A DNA stretch of 64,000 nucleotides, taken from contig NC_084886.1 of NCBI RefSeq assembly GCF_958979055.1, positions 6,772,154 through 6,836,153 of the forward strand. Reading direction: 5' to 3'. This DNA comes from Alnus glutinosa. Its lineage: Eukaryota > Streptophyta > Magnoliopsida > Fagales > Betulaceae. Position numbers and translations under genes: made by a program. Shown piece by piece: positions 57,701 through 64,000 of this stretch (positions within the stretch are counted from its first letter, which is position 1; every line of letters starts with the position of its first letter). The notes beneath the pieces are model-generated. The model made no database searches, had not been told where the DNA came from, and saw nothing but the letters and a program-made list of their open reading frames with translations.

Positions 57701-58845
57701 CTTGCGAGCGTATGGTCGAACTTTTTCCACCAGGAGCTTTTGTGCGGTCAAGTTGGTGGTATCCACTAGAAATAATGTGGAGGTGGTGGGATTCAATACT
57801 GTTGGGCCATTGATTGAACAGATGTCATAGGCATTATGAGATCGATCGCAGCTGATTTCTTTTGCTCGAGTTGATTGTCGACGTGGCAAAGGGAGTATTT
57901 TCCGTTGCTCTTTGGTTTTTTATCCGCAGCTAGCCATGAAAATTTACTTCAAGGTACGCACAATTATGTGAATAATAACGGTTGAATCATTACTTATTTT
58001 AAAATTTAAAATTAATAATTTAATATCTACCACATCCTATTCCTTCCCCTCTGACAAATGACATTCTTATTGTACAATATTTTTTTTTTGGCACAGATTA
58101 ATTAAGGAAAATGGGTTGAGTTTAGTGATGACAGATGAATCAGGGCACGTCAGTTTCATCACAATAATTTATCAATATAAGTCACATTAATCATTATTTT
58201 TATTATTTGAAACTTCACTTATAACTTGATATTTTACCACTTTTGTAATTAAGTACTCAAACTTAAAAAAAAAAATGTCAATTTATGGTATATATTTTTC
58301 AAATTTTTTTTTTCAATTTCAACAATTTATTAGAATTTTCTGTTAAATCCTATCAAAATTTCTGTGTTTTTTTTTTAAAAAAAAAAAAAAAAAAGAAATA
58401 TAAAATTTTCAAAGATTCATGCATAGGTATTTTTACAAATTCCATTAAATTTTGACTATCACCTAAATCCTTACAATTTTTTTCTTTCTTTTTTTTCCTA
58501 AAAAAAATGAGGGGTATTTTTGGAGTTTTGACCGGATTTAACGAAAAATTCTAATAAATGCTTGAAATCGAAAAAAAAAAAAAAAAAAGTTTGAGTACCT
58601 AACCCCTTAAAAAAATAAAAAAAAATTACTGGTTTACGTAGTTCTTTGTATGCCTTGTTTTTGGTACATCAAGATATGCAAGTCTTCCACATGAAAAAAA
58701 TGAAGAGAATAATATTAATGGTTCTGCAACGCATACCTTGACTCTTAATATATAGTACTTGAATGAGTCACATTTATTCTTGGTATATTCGATAGATATT
58801 TAAACTGGAATACCAAGAAAAGTAGTACGATCACGATGCATGCGA

Positions 58846-59480
58846 TCAGTAAATCCATGAGTCGAGCCCTGTCCTGCAAGACCAACATTTCCCCAGCAAA
58901 AGAAAAGAGACCATAACTTGAGAAAAAGCACTAACAATATATCCAAACAAAATGGAAACACAACACATCTAAGTAGGAACTTACTTAGCTTGTACCCTAA
59001 TGGCAGCCTCATACGCAACAGGGGACGAGAGAAATTTTGCCCTCTGCAACAAATTTACCATAGTGGATTCTCTTGGAGATCGAGTGCCTGCCTAGCTAGG
59101 CACCCAACATCATAAAGTCAAGTTTTCTCAGACCAAATATGGAATGTAACCAATAAGCCAAAGTCTCATATATGTGATTTGTCATTAAATCGATCAGCAA
59201 TTGAGAGTCTAACCCAATATATATAGCATGACAGCAGCGACAGGGATACTTATCTGTTGAAAAAACAGATAAAAGAAGTATCTAACATGTCTTGTACTAT
59301 TCTTGCTGCTTTTTAACTTGAATAATATTAGGAGAAAAGATAAACATATATGTAAAAGCAAAGAAAACACTTCACTAAAACTATGGAGTAGTCATACAGA
59401 ATCTTTTGCTTTATAACTTCAATTTGAGAATTAAATAAAGAAACGGTCAAAATCTTCTTGACTATAGATAATTTATGCTT
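58846..59480 (-). pseudogene. Truncated second copy of chorismate mutase (part of exon 6, exon 5)
   Basis: Homologous to 33178-33790 of the intact chorismate mutase gene: the start of exon 6 (GACAGGGCTCGACTC), the intron and exon 5 (about 58995-59085). Small insertions disrupt exon 5 (extra bases in GAGATCGAGTGCC and an extra C near 59041). The remaining exons 1-4 were removed by a deletion matching 33779-36065. At its lower edge it is fused to GT61-B exon 1. It cannot encode an enzyme. Confidence 0.92.
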
Positions 59481-60190
59481 AAACCCCTTCAATAAAGATG
59501 GGAAAAAAAAAAAAACACTTTTTTCCTAAATCAATCATAAAAGCAAACTCTTTATCTCTTACTCTGCCAAATTTTGTGATTAAATGTTCGAGTAATGTGA
59601 TTACGTTCACATTTATCAGGAAAGGAAATAACTTCCTAATTCTTATCCGTTTAGACTCTTTGCTGACTGAAAATTTTCAAGCCTTAATTTTTTATTTTTT
59701 TTAATGAGTAATGCTAGAAGGAAAATTTATGTCTTTTTTTGTGTCCTCTTAAAATTGATATGACTTTTTAAAATTATCATTGGATCAAAATTCAATAATA
59801 ATCTATCACAAATCCAATGGTGATTTTAAAAATCACGTCAATTGTGAGAGAATACAAGAAGAACAAGGGTCTTCCTTCTAGCATTACTCTATCTCTGATA
59901 TTAGTTTTCATTTGCTCTTTTTCTACTGTTAGAAAGCTTCGAAAGTGTCTAAGAATGCTAACTTTAGAGCACATAACTTAGCTAGATGACCCGCTTCTCA
60001 CTTCATCTTTGAAAGCATTCCCAATTCATACCCCATTCTAATTTCTTTCTTCCATTTGGATCAAGAGTGAGAAAAGCCCTTTATTGTGACATTTTCCCTT
60101 CTTCAATTAGGAAAAAAAAAAGGGGGGGGGGGGGGGGGGGGACATCCAAATTATAAGCAGTTTATTTAATTAATTTCCTTATGAATTCTA
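59465..60190. repeat. Right-hand copy of the CM-GT61 spacer
   Basis: Homologous to 36066-37640 of the left copy minus the poly-A-tailed insertion. Shared landmarks are TGCTTAAACCCCTTCA, CAGGAAA...CTTCCTAATTCTTATCC, TTTCATTTGCTC and CATCCAAAT. It contains its own MITE (59706-59889) and a poly-G tract (about 60123-60140). Confidence 0.85.
59706..59889. mobile_element. Hairpin MITE in the duplicated spacer
   Basis: 184 bp with terminal inverted repeats GAGTAATGCTAGAAGGAA / TTCCTTCTAGCATTACTC. The paralogous left spacer (around 36333-36340) lacks it, so it is a genuine insertion after the segmental duplication. Same family as 24724-24884. Confidence 0.88.
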
Positions 60191-60294
60191 CAAATAAATG
60201 TGAAAAAGAAAAAAAAAAATATCAGCACCCTCCCTTTCAAGTTTCAAATATTAATTTTCTTGAACAATTACAAAAGTACTAATAATCAAAATTA

Positions 60295-61064
60295 CTATCC
60301 CTCATTGTCCATGAATTTCTTGGCCTTCATGTACACTTCCTTCAAGTACTCCCTAAATCTTATAATATCCAACCTAACATTTTGTTGCTTCAAGTATATT
60401 CTCATAGCGTCATGATTGGAAAAGTTCACTCCTCGGAAAGCAACTGGGTCTTTTATAATCATTTCATCCTTGCTATACTTGTCTATCAAGCTGCTCTCCT
60501 CCGCCTTTATCTTATACTCCATGTACTCTATTCCCATTGCTCTTGCCGACCTTCCAAAGCAAGCCTCTGCCACCCATTCCGCCCCAAGCGGCACCACTTG
60601 CACAAATATCTGTTACAATATATATTCTTATTAGTTTAAGCTTTTAAGATAAATGGTGATTTAACATGATATTAGAGACCAACGTCTTGAGTTAGAACCT
60701 TGATTTTACAATTCACCCCATTAATTAATTAAAATTCAAGAGAAGAGTTTGTTTAAAGTTTGAATTCACACATGAATGAGAGTGTTAGAATATAAATTAA
60801 ATGATTAAATTTATTCATTCTTGCTGTTGTGGGGTTCAAGAATGGTTGATGGGCCTTTCGAAGTTCGTGCCATCCTTAGTAGGATGTTAACCGTCATAAC
60901 TAGTGGCCATTTCATAGGGTCGTGTCATCTATTTGGCACATTTCCTTTCATTTTCTATTTACACACACTCATATATTGTATTCGAGCTTATTGTTGGGTT
61001 GCCCAAACTTTTGTTTATGTTTTGTTTTTCTTGTAATCTTCATTTTCCGCTTTCCCCGTTATTG

Positions 61065-61102
<38 letters not shown>

Positions 61103-62543
61103 AATTTCTTTTCTATCGAATTAAACTTTTGGAATATGTAATCATATTGTACCGAGCGAGGCCGGAGGAAGAAGGAATGTGTAAGAGCTGCGCCATGTAC
61201 CCCGAGCATTGCATGACTCGAATTTATTAACGCATAAGATTCCCTCAGAGGGGTCCTGGGCGTTGGCTCAAAAACAGTCACATCAAAACCAACCTTTTCT
61301 GCTTCAAGTTTCACTTCATTTTGGTTCAAGAGCCGGCGGCTGGCGCTTCCATTGCGACCAGCTAACACAAGAAGTGGCCGGGACTTTGGAAGGCAGCTGG
61401 ATATAGAGGGATGATTCTGGTGATAGGCTTTGCCGAGAAAGGCATGGAAATGGGTGAAGGTTTTTGAGTTTGGTATGGATTCAGGGTCTATGGTCATAAC
61501 ACCATGTGATATCAAACCCACACTAGCAGAGGGAAAGCACTGGGTGGCAGTATCATTATCGAGGATTATGATAGGGTGCTTGCTGAAAGTGCGTAACAAT
61601 TCTCTGTACTTGCTTATCCACCAATCACGAGCGTTCGATATCACAAGTACGACATCTTGATCAGGGAACATGGAATTGACGGTGATGTAAAGGGGGATAA
61701 AACCATCGTTGAACTCGTGGAAGAAGTTCCCGGTGGCGCAATACCCACCAACGCTGAATACCACGGCCGGAGCCTTGTGTTGGATTTCACATTTTGGGCT
61801 TGGTGGGCCCGCGAGGAGGGTGACCTCCGTGATTCTAGACATCGTCAAATTCTCCGTCTTGCGAGCGTATGGTCGAACTTTTTCAACCAGGGGCTTTTCT
61901 GGGTTCGAGCTGGTGGGGTTCATTAGCAAGAATGTGGAGGTGGTGGAATCCAAGACTGTTGGGCCGTTGATTGAACAGATGTCGTAGGTATTGTGGGCTC
62001 GATCACAACTGATTTCTTCTGCTCGTTTTTTATCTGCAGCCATGAAACTTTACTTCAAGGTGCGCACAATGTGAATAATAATAGTTAAACTTATTCTAAA
62101 AATTTAAATTAATAAATTTAATTAATATTTTAATATCTACCCTTCTTGCCCCTAGAAGTGATATTCTTATGGTACAATATTTTTTTGGCACAGATTAATT
62201 AAGGAGGATGGGTTCACTTTAGTGATGACAATGATTAAGGGCATGTTAGTTTCATTATGAAGATTTGTCAATATAAAGCTTGGGGCATGTGTGGTTCGTC
62301 CCCAAAATATAAACCTGTGTGTTATATTTTCATTGGTTTGTTGAAATTAAAGCATAAATGTATGCACAAAAAGTAAAGGGAGGGAAATGAAGAGAATATG
62401 AAGGTAGAGTTACCTTGAGTCTTAATAGTCGTTGAATGAGTCACATTTTTTATCACCAATAAATTAAACTGGAATACCAAGTAAAGTAGTACTACAACTG
62501 CGATGCATGCGATCACCGTTGTAATTGAGTCTCTCCTCTTCAT
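60295..62543 (-). CDS. GT61 family glycosyltransferase (copy A, intact)
   Basis: Three exons on the minus strand: 62414-62543, 61153-62033 and 60295-60609. They have GT-AG junctions and compatible phases (1326 nt, 441 residues). The start is MKRRDSITTVIAC. Residues 8-27 form a type II signal anchor, so it is probably a Golgi enzyme with a lumenal C-terminal domain. The GT61 (DUF563) domain is shown by ICSINGPTVLD, VRPYARKTENLTM, SVGGY...FFHEFNDGFIPLYIT, VLVISNARDWWISKYRELL, LISHGVMTID, PLLVLAGRNGSASRRLLN, GFDVTVFEP, MLGVHGAALTH (about 320-329) and VVPLGAEWVAE. Plant GT61 members add xylose, arabinose or GlcNAc to xylan, mucilage or N-glycans; this clade looks like the XAT/XYXT arabinosyl/xylosyltransferase group, but donor and acceptor cannot be deduced. 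It has a two-residue insertion (Cys-Ala) in the GGY-TGN motif. Paralogue copy B is a pseudogene. Confidence 0.9.
60610..61152 (-). other. Intron 2 of GT61-A with embedded repeats
   Basis: 543-bp intron (GTACAATATG...TGTAACAG on the minus strand) that is absent at the same codon in copy B. It contains a long A tract on the plus strand (61063-61100) and, at 60630-60830, a member of the dispersed repeat also found in a BUB3.3 intron. Confidence 0.8.
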
Positions 62544-62639
62544 ATCGCTATCCTTAGAACTATACTATTGGAGCCTCTCTGTGTTCTTACAAAGTGCTCG
62601 TATGAATATATATATATATATAAAACAGCTTTTGATCAG

Positions 62640-63999
<1,360 letters not shown>

Positions 64000-64000
64000 C

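Larger units (their letters stand above)
51289..58846 (-). pseudogene. GT61 glycosyltransferase copy B, split by hAT-2
   Basis: Paralogue of GT61-A. Exon 1 remnant (about 58738-58846) keeps the membrane-anchor segment (ACIVIVLLFLVFQF) but has lost its original start at the segmental-duplication junction, and it has a small insertion before the donor. The main exon lies at about 57701-57905, then 52293 down to 51289, interrupted by hAT-2. Lesions besides the transposon: TAG at 52261-52263, TGA at 51982-51984 (in place of a Cys codon after NDTAT), an altered acceptor region and extra bases around 57890, and a missing Asn in the GGYTG(N)FFHEFND motif. Unlike copy A there is no intron between WPGS and VFIQVV. 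The last 220 codons are still open (GIHGTTLTHSLFLWPGS, DEMIIKDPVAFRG), so decay is not old. Confidence 0.9.

Noticed and set aside
57698-57889. Separate 63-codon gene
   Set aside because: It is the 5' part of the GT61-B main exon cut off by hAT-2. The apparent start is a TTG codon, and it continues as 52293-51289 after removal of the transposon.

Overview
The window is nuclear DNA from a woody-type eudicot. The evidence is AT-rich sequence, GT-AG introns, a nuclear tRNA-Trp, plastid-targeted proteins with plant family signatures, and plant transposon families (MULE, hAT, PIF-like, LTR and TR-GAG elements). The species cannot be named from the sequence. Five intact-looking host genes were assembled exon by exon in the left half: a BUB3.3-like spindle-checkpoint WD40 protein (minus, 1452-8527), the plastid division factor MinE1 (minus, 14635-16411), a RETARDED ROOT GROWTH/DUF155 protein (plus, 17934-24234), a DUF538 protein (minus, 25165-27511) and a plastidial chorismate mutase (minus, 32961-35895). 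From memory, BUB3.3, MinE1, RRG and CM3 are consecutive Arabidopsis loci (At1g69400, 69390, 69380, 69370), so this looks like a conserved ancestral gene block. A sixth intact gene, a GT61 glycosyltransferase (minus, 60295-62543), lies near the right end.

Layout: 1-8.6 kb BUB3.3. 8.87-12.3 kb tRNA-Trp, followed by a tandem triplication whose repeat unit starts inside the tRNA and runs into a Pack-MULE-like element carrying a MEI2/TERMINAL EAR1-like gene fragment. 12.97-14.38 kb a PIF-like element with a MULE-type MITE nested in it. 14.6-16.4 kb MinE1. 17.9-24.2 kb RRG, whose first intron carries a very young TR-GAG element (two identical 372-bp LTRs and a gag gene only). 25.2-27.5 kb DUF538. 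27.5-33 kb intergenic, with a solo LTR that itself contains a MITE. 33-36 kb chorismate mutase.

The right half (36-64 kb) is a tandem segmental duplication of the block [chorismate mutase, spacer, GT61], then heavily invaded. The left copy keeps an intact chorismate mutase. Its spacer received a non-LTR-like insertion (36596-37548), a PIF-like element and a 12.1-kb MULE (38533-50653). The MULE carries a decayed MURA transposase and an antisense zf-GRF passenger gene, and the passenger gene is split by a 4.9-kb hAT (44080-49001). The left GT61 copy (GT61-B) is a pseudogene split by a second 5.4-kb hAT (52302-57700). The right copy has only a relic of chorismate mutase (58846-59480) but an intact GT61 (GT61-A). 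The duplication junction fuses chorismate mutase exon 6 to GT61 exon 1 at about 58846. Target-site duplications were read directly for the MULE (9 bp), both hATs (8 bp), the TR-GAG and solo LTR (5 bp) and several MITEs.

Functionally, the host genes cover mitotic checkpoint (BUB3.3), plastid division (MinE1), mitochondrial/root meristem growth (RRG), aromatic amino acid synthesis (CM) and probably cell-wall or glycan decoration in the Golgi (GT61). There is no sign that they work as one pathway; they look like an inherited syntenic block. No CRISPR, operon or prokaryotic system is present.
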